A stretch of DNA of 54,008 nucleotides from Dorea sp. AM10-31 (GCF_003435815.1 NZ_QTUV01000012.1:1-54008); one strand, 5' to 3'; positions 37,101-46,088 are shown, counted from the first letter of the stretch. Notes: generated from the sequence alone by a model not told the origin. Numbers and translations are program-made.

Positions 37101-40100
37101 TTCTTCGGCATATAATCCATAGACAGCTTCTTCTACTTCTCCGGTGGAATACTGGAAGTTATCCATGGAAAATCCGGTCAGTACATCCCCAGTCTTAGTA
37201 AGCGCAATCTTTCCATATACCGGTTCATCCATATCCGTTAATGATAAAGTGCCTTTTTCTGCTGTCTCAAAATTTACTTCAAAAGTCTTTTCTTTGCTGC
37301 ATTTATATCCATCCGGTGATACCGTTTCCTTTAAGTAATATTTTCCATAAGGAAGTTTGCAGCTTGCGACTCCCTCTTTTTCTTCTCCGGTTGTGATACT
37401 TGCAACTTTTTCGCCTTTTTCGTTATAAATATCATACGATGCATTGCTAAGTAAGATCTGTGTTTCTGAAGAACGTTTCGTGAGAATGACCTCTACCGGC
37501 TTTTCTTCATTCTCAAAAGATACTGTAACCGGTTCTTTTTTATTGGATTTTGAAAGTGTGACCTCCTGATCTTCCGCCAGTTCGTGTGTATCATTGCCAG
37601 AAATCTGATGGATCATATACGTTCCATACGGCAGCTTTCCGGATACCGCCTCACCACTTTCATTTGTAGTCAGAGTTTCTACAGTATCTCCATTGATGTC
37701 AATGATTTCAAACTCTGCATCTCTTTCGGCTTCTGTCACCGCCTTATCATTTACCCGGTCAGTCACCATGGATTTTTTAATCTTGATATAAGCATAGTCT
37801 TCAAATTCATCTTTTCCCTGTATGGTGTAGGTCGGATGTCCATTTTCCATAACCGGTGTATCTTTTTCTGAATAGTAAGGATCCATTAGAGCATATCCAT
37901 CAGCTCCGGCCCACTGTAATACGATGAACTTCTTTCCGGCATCCAGCTTATTTAACAACATAGACGCTTCACCGTTTTTGTCTGTAGTCATCCTGCCTAC
38001 GATAGCTTCTCTCGGCAACGATAAAGCATACAATCTTCTTTTCGTTCCGGTCGATAAATCTGCCTTATCAATGTCTTTTGCTAATGATTGATCCAGTATG
38101 ATGAACTTTGCTTCTGCCTCTTCCGTTTCCTCTTCATCTTTGACTGTCACTTTTTTCAGACGGATTTTTGTAGCGATATTTTCATCTGCGAGGTCATACT
38201 GTAGAATTTTATGATCACCGGCTTTGATCGTTACTTGAAAATCTTTAACTTTTTCGTAATTCTCAGCACCTTTTGTCTGATGAACGGTATAGGTTCCAGG
38301 CTGCAGCTCACCACTGACTGCAAGTCCGTGTTCATCCGTCACTAGTGTTTCCACTGTTTTTCCAGAGGCATCCTGGATCTCAAATTCTGCATCCTTCTCG
38401 GCTTCATTCCATATGCTGTTCGTTTCCTGATCATCACAATGTATGGTTTTTGAAATGGCAATACCGGCATATTCCGGTTCATCGTTTGCATTGATCGTAT
38501 ATTCGGCTTCAGAGCCATCAATCTTAATGATCTGTGTCGGCAGGAATGCATATCCATCCATTCCTTTTGTCTGCTCGATCCGGTAGTTTCCGTAAGGCAG
38601 TTCCCTAGACAGCGCATCTCCGTTTTCATCAATAATCAGAGTGTCCACTTTTTCGTTATTACTGTTATAGAGTGCAAATTCTGCTGATTTTTCCGGAAGT
38701 TTTTCTGTTCCATAGGTCTTATGAATTGAAATTCTTCCAGTGATCAGTGTATCTGTTACATCTTCGGTCTGGTCGGTGGAACTTAAATCAACCGGATATT
38801 TCTTATCAGATAACAGATATCCTTCCGGAGCTTCGATCTCCTGCAGATAGTATTTTCCTGGCTTCAGTTCACTGACGGCAGCCTGTCCATCTTTATCTGT
38901 AGTCAGTTCTGTCACCTTATCATCTGTTTCATATAATACTGTTTTATTATCCGTATCATAAATTTTCTCTGCTGCATATAATCCATATACCGCATTGGCT
39001 AAAGTTGCTTCTATTCCGTATTCTCCAGTTTCACTGTCCTTTTGGAGCGTCAGTGTTCTCTTTTCCGGAAGATCTGTGAACTGGAAGTAAAGATTCTTAT
39101 TCTGACTTTTTTCTGTTGCTGTCTGAATGGAATTGCTTACTTTATGACCAAACGGAGCTTTAACTTCTTCAATCTTCCAAGTATGTGTTTTGGATTTCAG
39201 AGTGTTCAATTCCGCATTGACCTTCTTTTTGATTTCTGCTCTTCCAGCTTTGATTGCTGCACTTTTATTTTGGTAATACCCATTTTGAGTCAGCTTTTTC
39301 CTTTGTGTCGAATCCAGATCATCCCAGTTTTCAATATAGGATTTACTGACGGTATATGTTTTGGTCGTTAATTTCCGACTATATGTATAATCGATGGAAC
39401 CACCCTCTCCCGTTGTGATCTGTGCAACTTCTTTTCCATCACAAGTTACTTTAAAAGTCGCATTTGGGAGACCGGTTCTTTTCACAGCATCGATCTTATC
39501 AATCTTCAGATTCACTTTTTGAGTTGTTGAATCAAAATCCTTCACGGACACACTTTTTTTGATCGGTTCAAAATCTGCAACGACTTTGAAGACCGCAATC
39601 GGCTGATGGCTGTTACCGCCACTGACCAATTTATACGTCTTCTGACTGATCTTGTAATTCTTTAAGGCTGTTTTCGCTGCCGTGTAGATCTCATCATATA
39701 AGACAACCTGTTTTGCAGCCGGAAATCCACTGATATTGCTGATTAACTTTACTGTTTCGCCTTTGGTCCGGTTGTATGAGCCATGCTGCATGTACCAGGC
39801 AAATCCCTGGGCAAGCATTTTCCTGTCTCTTTTATCCAATGACATTAATTTTTTGCTGTTCGTAATACCACTTAAGGATACCTTTTTTGTGATCAGATAT
39901 TCCTGTGCAAGCCCCACGTATTTATATTTGTCATAACCTGCTTTTTCTTCATACATCCAGCTTGTACGTTCATCATTTTTTACATTAAATTTTTTCGCCG
40001 CACCTTCCGGTGTATCCTGTTCTGCATAGACACACTGTCCCAGATCTCCATCCAGATAATGAAGCAGGACGCAAGCATTTTCTTTGATATAATCGAGACC

Positions 40101-40295
40101 TTTTCCAGAACCAAATTTTGCACTGCCTTTCCAGTGATAGGTAACGATATGGCTGCTTGTGTAGGCTTTGGCTGAAAGCTTATGGCTGGCAGCCTGCGCC
40201 GTTAATCCCTGATACTGGAAAGAAGTCATTACGATCACTATGGTGGTCAGCACAGAAATTAATTTTCTTAAGAAACCTTTCTTTTCACTGTTCAT
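34098..40295 (-). CDS. Giant SpaA/Cna-B pilus adhesin, probable tip protein
   Basis: A 2065-residue surface protein. A signal peptide (LTTIVIVMTSFQYQGLTAQAA) is followed by an N-terminal domain with AQGFAWYMQ, which resembles thioester adhesin domains but is not proven. Many Cna-B/SpaA domains then follow (YYLKETVSPDGYKCSKE, YYLQEIEAPEGYLLSDK, YYIKELEAPYGYQLDDS), able to form Lys-Asn isopeptide bonds. A BspA-like LRR patch (GMFQACTNLTELDLTNFDT) lies in the middle. The end is IPKAG, a hydrophobic helix and RNRKRKG, an atypical sorting signal with Ala in place of Thr. The start at 40295 follows GGGAG by nine bases. It lies after two class C sortases. Confidence 0.85.
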   Translation of the reverse strand: MNSEKKGFLRKLISVLTTIVIVMTSFQYQGLTAQAASHKLSAKAYTSSHIVTYHWKGSAKFGSGKGLDYIKENACVLLHYLDGDLGQCVYAEQDTPEGAAKKFNVKNDERTSWMYEEKAGYDKYKYVGLAQEYLITKKVSLSGITNSKKLMSLDKRDRKMLAQGFAWYMQHGSYNRTKGETVKLISNISGFPAAKQVVLYDEIYTAAKTALKNYKISQKTYKLVSGGNSHQPIAVFKVVADFEPIKKSVSVKDFDSTTQKVNLKIDKIDAVKRTGLPNATFKVTCDGKEVAQITTGEGGSIDYTYSRKLTTKTYTVSKSYIENWDDLDSTQRKKLTQNGYYQNKSAAIKAGRAEIKKKVNAELNTLKSKTHTWKIEEVKAPFGHKVSNSIQTATEKSQNKNLYFQFTDLPEKRTLTLQKDSETGEYGIEATLANAVYGLYAAEKIYDTDNKTVLYETDDKVTELTTDKDGQAAVSELKPGKYYLQEIEAPEGYLLSDKKYPVDLSSTDQTEDVTDTLITGRISIHKTYGTEKLPEKSAEFALYNSNNEKVDTLIIDENGDALSRELPYGNYRIEQTKGMDGYAFLPTQIIKIDGSEAEYTINANDEPEYAGIAISKTIHCDDQETNSIWNEAEKDAEFEIQDASGKTVETLVTDEHGLAVSGELQPGTYTVHQTKGAENYEKVKDFQVTIKAGDHKILQYDLADENIATKIRLKKVTVKDEEETEEAEAKFIILDQSLAKDIDKADLSTGTKRRLYALSLPREAIVGRMTTDKNGEASMLLNKLDAGKKFIVLQWAGADGYALMDPYYSEKDTPVMENGHPTYTIQGKDEFEDYAYIKIKKSMVTDRVNDKAVTEAERDAEFEIIDINGDTVETLTTNESGEAVSGKLPYGTYMIHQISGNDTHELAEDQEVTLSKSNKKEPVTVSFENEEKPVEVILTKRSSETQILLSNASYDIYNEKGEKVASITTGEEKEGVASCKLPYGKYYLKETVSPDGYKCSKEKTFEVNFETAEKGTLSLTDMDEPVYGKIALTKTGDVLTGFSMDNFQYSTGEVEEAVYGLYAEEDILADDGSLLWEADEQITKKATNKKGIAQFTRTLKDGTETDGFPQGKYYIKELEAPYGYQLDDSIYEIVITWDTKANDYNEITKPNPDTDTEDPKPITYPEANSGKYILESGGKFHNDMGANMKTVVFSNEKAPDGIDVKDVSSLKDGSVVMWSVGAECIVSTQNEEQDVILNTDSSSMFLGRLTIENIYFDAADTSGLINATGMFQACTNLTELDLTNFDTRSLKYVKNMFRGCTKLTTIYANTEIVKSDPTTPQPVEVKVEPKYEFVVGTKYEADDFTFKLVYDDGSEKEVAVTDKEVEIDPDTASPVGEQQVGFTFKSGECSKFGSAETTVKVVDAPDADKSQPEDVEVNLDVEDTLITHTIRIAKEDESGNPVAGATFGLYAAKDVIAKNGNVLFRVNELIAMAKSELTSEGDAAVVTFSNLPSDLNASGSGRMYYVREIQAAPGYAIGEMSGKTLGYSGSVESYNGEVAGVIHDYEKSGIIADIAYKNEYSAVTNKKLTKVVLQKIWDDENNVGNRPKSITIRATNGSQTKDYTLTAENNWMIETDIPVEEMSDWKFDEIVPDDYLKVTDDTDTETGVYSVTNRPKKLYKNFVVQKIWDDGEDQDGIRPESVKVNLYRNGKYFDSTELNESNNWKDDATFRHLDAEDPKGIEYTYEIKEESTDLINGNSKTGYEISYAEEDQTDTDRTAYTNVAITNMHVPGKSKIVIHKKVDGDVNWNLGNPEFTFLITGTTLQGDDVKLRKKITFNKDEIEQLLSESKDGKVTKDLIFDDLDPGTYTVTEEDDNPYYELEKIESTDTGISIDKNKITYQLGRKDGSLAGRTKDGEVTFYNKERSGSVEINKKDDSGKALESVGFALYDQDHNLIQSGKTDTDGKLKFTGLPIGSYWLEETNTVSGKNKLSKALKITVPLQMTQDEVDAKKADTSKGIKIGGEYYFYQLTYDITNSAILNIPKAGALEQYPWLLPAMICIALGLVGMRNRKRKGSEQDEKEQEK

Positions 40296-41115
40296 ATTTT
40301 CTCGCTCCCTTCCGTCTTCGGAAAATTGATACAAATTCTAAAGTACACATCACTATCAATGCCGCACCACATAGCTGCCTGAATCGTCTTTCCTCTTCAA
40401 TTTTTCTCGAAGCACTTTTTTCACTCATTTCATTCTTTTTCATCTTCATTTTTGTATTACTTCTTACACAGTAGACGACATATCTATATTTCCCATGCCC
40501 TCTGTATGGATGACACGTGATCAGCGTCACCATATCCCTTCCGGGCTGTATCTTCACTTTGTCTATATCATTCGGATCAATGATCTGTATCTGTTCCACA
40601 AGATATGTAAGTTTCTCCCATGGATTGCGGATCACAACTTTATCGCCTGTTTTCAGCCTTCCTATTTCACGGAAATATGGGATACCGCTGTATCCTCTGT
40701 GACCGGCGATCACGCTATTTGTATTCTCACCGCCCACCGGCAAGGATGTCTGTCCCAATACGGCTGCACCTTTCGCCAGATGTGAGTCCGATGCTCCCAA
40801 ATAAAGCGGAAGTTTCAAATCCATTTCCGGAATGGATATATAGCCAAAATCTTTCCGGTTCCATCCCTGTACATGATACGGATTCTGTTCATAACTCCAA
40901 GGATCTTTAAATCCCTTTTGATGTTCTTTATAAATCCTGTGATTGTAAGCTACCGCTTTTTTATAAGCTCCGTCTTTTTCTTTATGCACCAACGATTTTT
41001 CATAGTATTTTATGTAATTGTTCGTCTTTTCTGACTGAATATGCGTTGCTATATTGGGATAGAAGAAGCATCCAATTCCGATAAAAAGAAAAAGTATTCC
41101 AATTACTCTTTTCAT
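40285..41115 (-). CDS. Class C (pilus-polymerising) sortase, second copy
   Basis: A 276-residue sortase: N-terminal helix, a lid with DPW (GFKDPWSYEQNPY), catalytic His in IAGHRGYSG, the TLITC motif TLITCHPYRGHGKYR with Cys and Arg, and a C-terminal membrane helix. Class C enzymes join pilins by Lys-Thr bonds. The start at 41115 is six bases after AAGGTG. The stop overlaps the adhesin start by 11 bases. Confidence 0.93.
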   Translation of the reverse strand: MKRVIGILFLFIGIGCFFYPNIATHIQSEKTNNYIKYYEKSLVHKEKDGAYKKAVAYNHRIYKEHQKGFKDPWSYEQNPYHVQGWNRKDFGYISIPEMDLKLPLYLGASDSHLAKGAAVLGQTSLPVGGENTNSVIAGHRGYSGIPYFREIGRLKTGDKVVIRNPWEKLTYLVEQIQIIDPNDIDKVKIQPGRDMVTLITCHPYRGHGKYRYVVYCVRSNTKMKMKKNEMSEKSASRKIEEERRFRQLCGAALIVMCTLEFVSIFRRRKGARKYEQ

Positions 41116-41125
41116 TTTACACACC

Positions 41126-41980
41126 TTATTTTTTCCGTATTTTCCGGATGATCTTATAAATTATGATGGCAACTAAAATTAACGAAAAAGCCATGAGCAA
41201 TGCACGTTTGTACGCTTTCTGCCACTGCGAACCTCTGTTTTTATTTTTTTCAGCGTCATAATCTTCCGGATTATATTTCGTCCTTGTGCCTCGGACTAAC
41301 AACCGATGGGAATTTACTCCATATGGGGTACAGGTAATAAGTGTAACGTGGTCTTCTCCCCGGAGGATGTTCAGCTTTTCCGTATCTTCCGGAAGAACTA
41401 CATTAATCTCGTCCACTTTATATGCAAGGATTTTTCCTACAACATGTATATAAAACAGATCCCCTTTTTTCATCTCTGTAAGATCTGTGAACATTCTTGA
41501 TGAATTGAGGCCCGTATGACCAGTTAATACCGAATGGGTATCATGCCCGCCTACAGGAACACTTGATGCAGATATATGTCCGATTCCTTTTTCCAGGGTT
41601 TTTCCTGCCGTTCCATGATAGATCGGCAGGTTCACACGGATACATGGAATTTCCACATAAGCCATGATATCCGTTCCTTTGATTTTCAGGATATCATCAT
41701 ATCGTAATCCAGTAGCTTTTACGCTCATCTCATCCGTGAACGGATCGGTAAGTACAACTTTGGCTCTTGCAAGCTGCTGATTATATAGTCTGGCTTCCCG
41801 GAACAATCTCTGATATTCCTTTTCGGATACCTGTTTGCTTTTTTGTTCATACACTCCAATCTTTGAGCTTGCGCTTTTATCGTAAATATAATTACTGATC
41901 CATGGATATAGAGCCAGTCCGATACCAAGAAGAATCAATGCCATCTGCATTATTTTTTTCGGTTTTTTTGAATTTATCAT
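41126..41980 (-). CDS. Class C sortase, first copy
   Basis: A 284-residue sortase with a DPF lid motif (VVLTDPFTDEM), catalytic His in LTGHTGLNS, TLITCTPYGVNSHRLLVRG with Cys and Arg, and a C-terminal anchor helix rich in Lys/Arg. It is about as different from its neighbour as separate pilin-specific sortases usually are, so one may polymerise the major pilin and the other attach the tip. The gap to the next sortase is ten bases. Confidence 0.93.
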   Translation of the reverse strand: MINSKKPKKIMQMALILLGIGLALYPWISNYIYDKSASSKIGVYEQKSKQVSEKEYQRLFREARLYNQQLARAKVVLTDPFTDEMSVKATGLRYDDILKIKGTDIMAYVEIPCIRVNLPIYHGTAGKTLEKGIGHISASSVPVGGHDTHSVLTGHTGLNSSRMFTDLTEMKKGDLFYIHVVGKILAYKVDEINVVLPEDTEKLNILRGEDHVTLITCTPYGVNSHRLLVRGTRTKYNPEDYDAEKNKNRGSQWQKAYKRALLMAFSLILVAIIIYKIIRKIRKK

Positions 41981-42010
41981 AACTTCATAGTTTCACATTT
42001 TCGTTTATTG

Positions 42011-42053
42011 GAAAAGGGACGGTCCGGGTATCTCCCGAACCACTTCCCTTTTC
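42011..42053 (-). terminator. Hairpin between the pilin and sortase genes
   Basis: AAAAGGGA...GGT.CGGG pairs with CCCG.ACC...TCCCTTTT around a five-base loop. It lies in the 120-base spacer between the major pilin stop and the first sortase. In pilus operons such a partial terminator lowers sortase and tip expression relative to the pilin; that is inference here. Confidence 0.5.
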
Positions 42054-42103
42054 ATGTTTTTTATTTATTAGGTTTTAAGGATTTCGGATTTATTATTTAT
42101 TCA

Positions 42104-44050
42104 TTATTTTGCAACGTTTTTCTTTCTGCTCCATGCGATTCCTGCTCCTGCAAGAACTACACCTAAAATAGTGATCAGATAGAGTCCGTCTCCGCCAGTT
42201 TTTGGAAGTGTAAATCCTTTCGAGTTCAGTACTTCCATGTCAACAAGACCGTGCTCAGAATCTGTAGTTGTCTTGTCGGCGTTCAGAGTTGCGTTTGTAC
42301 CATCTACTGTTGCAGATGCTGCTGTAGTCTGTACTACAACTTTATTCTGCAGAGCTTCACCTTTAACCACGCTGTCATTTGCTGTACTTTCTGTTCCGGC
42401 TTTGCTCTGGATACCTGTGATATTTGCGGTTGTAGCTGTAATATCAGCTTTTGCACTGTTAATGGTAATGGTCATAGGCTCTTTCAGGAGGCTGTATCCT
42501 GTATCAGAGTGAGTCTCTGTCATTACATATGTGTCACCTTCGATACCATTGATCAGAAGTGTTCCATCTGCAGCCGGGCTGAACTCTGTAGCTCCTGCCT
42601 CTGTAGCTGATTTACCATTTACATAATATACACCGTTAGATCCGGTTGCTTTTACATAGTAGTTGTCTTTCTGGTTTTGAAGTACAAATTTAACTTTTGT
42701 TGCATCTCCGTTGTTGTCAGAGAATTTCTTCTGAAGATCAATACCGAATGTATAAACGATACTCTGATCTCTTAAAACGTCATAATATTCCTGGCTTGTT
42801 CTTCTCCATTCCAGAGAAACATCATTCGGGTTACCTTTATCTCCGGTTACAACCGTGTTATTTGATTTCACATCTGCTGTATAATATACAACCATGTATT
42901 TCTCTGAATAGTTTTTGTTGATCTCATTCAGTCCATCGGCTGTCATTGCAACTGTCATTTTGGCTGATCCATTGTCGTTCTCAGAATAGTCCTGTGTATA
43001 CTTTCCAGAATCTTTTGTCCATACTGCAACAGCACCACTGTCTGCTACGTTGGCTACATTTGATTCTGCTTTGTCAAGAGAATCGTAAAATGCGATTACA
43101 GCATCTTTTCCATAGGTGATACCCTGGCTCAGCTCATCAATGAAAGTGTATTTGCTTAAGTAAGTTGTTGAGCTTGTAATACGTGGAAGTTTTGTAACAA
43201 GTTTGTAATCCAGTTTTTCACCTTCAGATGCAGTTACTGTATCAGAGTATGTATATTCCGGTCTTGTTTTTGTGAAGTCAGCAACTGTACCTTTTTCTGC
43301 AGTTGTGATGTTCGCTTCATCTGGATTATTTCTTACTTTTTTATCCAGTGTTGGAACACCTGTCTGGTTTTTCGGGTAACATACAACATCATAGAACCAG
43401 CTCTCACCTTCATAATCTGTCATTGGGAGTTGCACAAACCACGGATTGGTTGTATATACAACATCTTCCGGGACTTTCGTTTCAACGATCAGGTACAGAC
43501 CCAATGCAAGGTCCTTCTTAGTGGTTGTTCCGGAAGCATCTGTAAGTGCCATCTTATCAGCGTCTGCTGTATAAGCTTCCAGCTTATCTTTTGTTGCTGT
43601 GTTATCTTCTAATGCTGTTTTCAGAGAATCATTGATCTGCTGAGAAGTGAAATACTCCTTCGTATCTTTTGTATGAACCGGATTCTGAGTATCGAGTCCG
43701 ATGATTTTCTGTAATGCTTCCGGAATCTCATAGATCAGCTTCACATTTCCGCCGGAGCTTAGTGTATCAACATCTCCTACCCGAAGGTATGAAAACTCTA
43801 CTCCTTTGATGGCATAATCAGCCAGTTTCTTTTCTACTTCACTATTCTGTTTTCCTGTAGAGATCTGGTCATCTACGTTGACACCAGCCTGCGTTGCAGC
43901 TGTAATATCATATTTGTGAATTGTTAATGATGCCGTTTTGGATGTATCAATAACATCCTCAGATGCGGCTTTGGCAGGCATAACTGATACAGCAGTCAGC
44001 ATTGCAGCCAAAGCCAATGTCATGATCTTTTTCTTAACTTTTTTATTCAT
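42104..44050 (-). CDS. SpaA-type major pilin
   Basis: A 648-residue precursor: signal peptide (MTLALAAMLTAVSVMPAKA), an N-terminal SpaA domain, a pilin motif W-x3-V-x2-YPKN around residues 218-228 with the linking Lys at about 227, a middle D2-type domain, and a Cna-B domain with E box TETHSDTGYSLL. The end is LPKTGGDGLYL, a membrane helix and RKKN. It is the backbone of the pilus and would be polymerised by the class C sortases. The gene begins 110 bases after the tandem RHH gene. Confidence 0.93.
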   Translation of the reverse strand: MNKKVKKKIMTLALAAMLTAVSVMPAKAASEDVIDTSKTASLTIHKYDITAATQAGVNVDDQISTGKQNSEVEKKLADYAIKGVEFSYLRVGDVDTLSSGGNVKLIYEIPEALQKIIGLDTQNPVHTKDTKEYFTSQQINDSLKTALEDNTATKDKLEAYTADADKMALTDASGTTTKKDLALGLYLIVETKVPEDVVYTTNPWFVQLPMTDYEGESWFYDVVCYPKNQTGVPTLDKKVRNNPDEANITTAEKGTVADFTKTRPEYTYSDTVTASEGEKLDYKLVTKLPRITSSTTYLSKYTFIDELSQGITYGKDAVIAFYDSLDKAESNVANVADSGAVAVWTKDSGKYTQDYSENDNGSAKMTVAMTADGLNEINKNYSEKYMVVYYTADVKSNNTVVTGDKGNPNDVSLEWRRTSQEYYDVLRDQSIVYTFGIDLQKKFSDNNGDATKVKFVLQNQKDNYYVKATGSNGVYYVNGKSATEAGATEFSPAADGTLLINGIEGDTYVMTETHSDTGYSLLKEPMTITINSAKADITATTANITGIQSKAGTESTANDSVVKGEALQNKVVVQTTAASATVDGTNATLNADKTTTDSEHGLVDMEVLNSKGFTLPKTGGDGLYLITILGVVLAGAGIAWSRKKNVAK

Positions 44051-44160
44051 GATTTTTCTCCTTTACTTTTTTAATTATGATCATTCCATATGGTAATTTG
44101 GAATAAATAAGAAAATCCTCTTTTTATCTTCCCTCCTCATAGAGTATCTTCTTTCATAAT

Positions 44161-44541
44161 TCATCTTTTTTTCTCCATAAGTTTTAGATAAAAGCTATCG
44201 TTTTTTTCTAACAGATATGCACTGTAATTCACTAATGCCTGAAAAATAATCTGAGATTTTTTGCAACCTGTCAGTTTTGTATATTTATCCAATCTTTCAT
44301 CTTGGTCTTCATAAATATAGTTGGAATACAATACATTTCTTTTTATATATTTGTCTTCTCTCCTTGATGTAATCAAAACTTCATCATTCATAACTGGATC
44401 CACTTCAAAAAAGTACGATACTGCCCGATCCAGAAATACAATTTTGCTAATCTCTTCCATTTGAATCAGATAACTTATAAGTTCTTTTAGTGTTTCTGTT
44501 ATGTAATATGATGTAATTCTTTTCTTTCTCAATTCTGTCAT
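44161..44541 (-). CDS. Tandem ribbon-helix-helix-like protein ahead of the pilin
   Basis: About 126 residues. The N-terminal half (ITSYYITETLKELISYLIQ, FLDRAVSYFF) and the C-terminal half (NYIYEDQDERLDKYTKLTG, SQIIFQALVNYSAYLL) each have the strand-helix-helix look of an RHH domain, so one chain may act as a single-chain dimer, as TraY does. It is a clear paralog of 46413-46784. The start at 44541 has GGAG very close (two bases), so translation may be weak. The two promoters upstream carry the palindromes. Confidence 0.6.
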   Translation of the reverse strand: MTELRKKRITSYYITETLKELISYLIQMEEISKIVFLDRAVSYFFEVDPVMNDEVLITSRREDKYIKRNVLYSNYIYEDQDERLDKYTKLTGCKKSQIIFQALVNYSAYLLEKNDSFYLKLMEKKR

Positions 44542-44590
44542 TTCTCCGTGCAAGCATTTATTTTTATATATAATATCACTTCAAAATTTA

Positions 44591-44608
44591 GGTGTCAGGA
44601 ATGACACC
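44591..44608. repeat. GGTGTCA-GGAA-TGACACC palindrome
   Basis: Exact member of the family, in the proximal promoter of the tandem RHH gene. Confidence 0.9.
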
Positions 44609-44656
44609 CTATTTTTCAAACATTTATTTTTATATATAATATAGTTTTAAAATTTA

Positions 44657-44674
44657 GGTGTCAAGAATGACACC
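44657..44674. repeat. Palindrome, AGAA-loop variant
   Basis: Arms are perfect; the central four bases are AGAA. It is in the distal promoter of the tandem RHH gene. Confidence 0.9.
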
Positions 44675-44689
44675 TAAATTTTTATTCTT

Positions 44690-45742
44690 CTACCAGTCAA
44701 AACTATCAGCAGTACTTCCATTACCAATATCAACATTGCGTTCCCTGTACTTAATGTTCCAACTTTGTCCTGGCTTCAAATCATCATATGTTCCTTTACT
44801 GCTTTTTCTCCCACTATTACTTTTTCTACTACTTCTTCTCGTTGAGCCAGTGCTGCTCCTTTTGCCGTAGGAAGAGGATGTTGATCCGGAACGATATGAT
44901 CTGCCGGTTGTACCGGTGCTATTACTATAGCTATTTGATCTTGCGACCGTAGTTACCGGTTTATTCTTTACTGTTACTTTCACAGTCTTTGTAACAACTG
45001 TATCGTTTGATCCGGTAATCTTATATACCAGTTTATATTTTCCAACCTTTTTCAGCTTCACCTTGGAATCGTCTGCCTGAATACTTTTGATCAGTTTATC
45101 TTTTTTGATCCCTTTCATCCAGTCTGCTTTATTTCCTTTGATCACTTTGAAATTTCGGAAGCCCTTTACATGCTTCAGATAATCTTCCGTCACTTTAACA
45201 GTGACTTCTTTCATACTCTGATTGCCGTTATTATCTTCTGCCACAACTTCAATTTTGTTCTCTCCGGCTTTCGGAAAACTCAATGTATATTTGCTTAAGT
45301 CATTTACATCTTCTTTTTTAATATCACATCTGGAAAACTGGATGCTCTTAATACCAGATTTATCCGTCACACTCTTTACCAGATCAGATGCTTTCACATC
45401 CCGGTTCACAATGATATTTGCTGCTACATCATTTAATGTGATTTCCGGATTTTTGCTGTCCTGTACTTTTACTTTAAACTGTACCGTTTTATCTTTGTAG
45501 GTTGCATATGCCTGATAAGTTCCTACTTTTGATGTATCTACTCTGGACAGATCCAACTTTGTATTCTCTAATGCTGTTTCATTTCCGGCAATATAATCTG
45601 CCGGATCCGTACTTAATTTATCTCCATACTCCACCACATAATTTTTCTCTTTTGCAGCATATGCATTATATTTATATATACCTATACTAGCACCCAAAAC
45701 AACAACTAAACCAACAACTGCTGCGATCCATTTTTTCTTCAT
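44690..45742 (-). CDS. Exported Ig-like domain protein
   Basis: A 350-residue protein with an N-terminal membrane anchor (WIAAVVGLVVVLGASIGIY) and about three Ig-like/DUF5011-type beta domains (KVGTYQAYATYKDK, AGENKIEVVAEDNNGNQSMKEVTVKV, KVGKYKLVYKITGSND). A Ser/Arg/Gly-rich low-complexity stretch (residues about 275-325) and a short conserved end follow. It is probably anchored outside the cell by its N-terminal helix. Its place between backbone genes and pilus genes suggests a cell-surface job in transfer or attachment, which is inference. It is preceded and followed by palindromes. Confidence 0.6.
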   Translation of the reverse strand: MKKKWIAAVVGLVVVLGASIGIYKYNAYAAKEKNYVVEYGDKLSTDPADYIAGNETALENTKLDLSRVDTSKVGTYQAYATYKDKTVQFKVKVQDSKNPEITLNDVAANIIVNRDVKASDLVKSVTDKSGIKSIQFSRCDIKKEDVNDLSKYTLSFPKAGENKIEVVAEDNNGNQSMKEVTVKVTEDYLKHVKGFRNFKVIKGNKADWMKGIKKDKLIKSIQADDSKVKLKKVGKYKLVYKITGSNDTVVTKTVKVTVKNKPVTTVARSNSYSNSTGTTGRSYRSGSTSSSYGKRSSTGSTRRSSRKSNSGRKSSKGTYDDLKPGQSWNIKYRERNVDIGNGSTADSFDW

Positions 45743-45766
45743 AGCTTTTCACCTCATCTTGTGTTA

Positions 45767-45822
45767 GGTGTCAGGAATGACACCCTATTTTCATTTTTAC
45801 TTTAGGTGTCAGGAATGACACC
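45767..45822. repeat. Pair of palindromes before the exported Ig-like gene
   Basis: Exact copies at 45767-45784 and 45805-45822, 38 bases apart start to start, close to the 36-37 base step of the large array. They fill the 88-base spacer between the DUF4160 and Ig-like genes. No promoter overlaps them by eye. Confidence 0.9.
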
Positions 45823-45830
45823 TAATTCTT

Positions 45831-46088
45831 TTAAAATCCAAAATACTCATACCAACGGTTCACAATATCCGCTCTATTCGCACATATATACTTTTGAATT
45901 TTCTTCAGATCACTTTTAGGAATATTTCCCTTATTATGTTCTAATATAACGCCATCTCTTTTTATCCAAAACTTTGCAGAATTTTCAGATGGTCTCCCTT
46001 TCGATACATGTATATGAATCGGTTCACTGTTTTCATTTGAGTAAAAATAAAATGTATATCCCAAAAAATCCAATAACGCTTTAGGCAC
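45831..46088 (-). CDS. DUF4160-like protein
   Basis: An 85-residue protein, MPKALLDFLGYTFYFYSNE, with the DUF4160 signature EPIHIHVSKGRPSENSAKFWI and the family end IQKYICANRADIVNRWYEYFG. Such proteins pair with small partner genes (often DUF2442) in possible toxin-antitoxin-like sets. The function is unknown. Its start overlaps the previous gene by eight bases. Confidence 0.75.
   Translation of the reverse strand: MPKALLDFLGYTFYFYSNENSEPIHIHVSKGRPSENSAKFWIKRDGVILEHNKGNIPKSDLKKIQKYICANRADIVNRWYEYFGF

Larger units (their letters stand above)
44555..44686 (-). promoter_or_regulatory. Two tandem promoters whose -35 boxes lie in the palindromes
   Basis: A 66-base unit is repeated (starts at 44555 and 44621). 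In the distal unit the minus-strand -35 TTGACA (44659-44664) lies inside a palindrome copy and TATTAT (44636-44641) follows after exactly 17 bases. In the proximal unit CTGACA (44593-44598) and TATTAT (44570-44575) have the same spacing. Thus each palindrome is an operator over a -35 element. The distal copy's changed loop (AGAA, not GGAA) is what gives the perfect TTGACA. Confidence 0.75.

Noticed and set aside
34750..39371. Several 60-130 codon ORFs antisense to the giant adhesin
   Set aside because: They mirror the repeated Cna-B coding sequence and lack start signals and family patterns.
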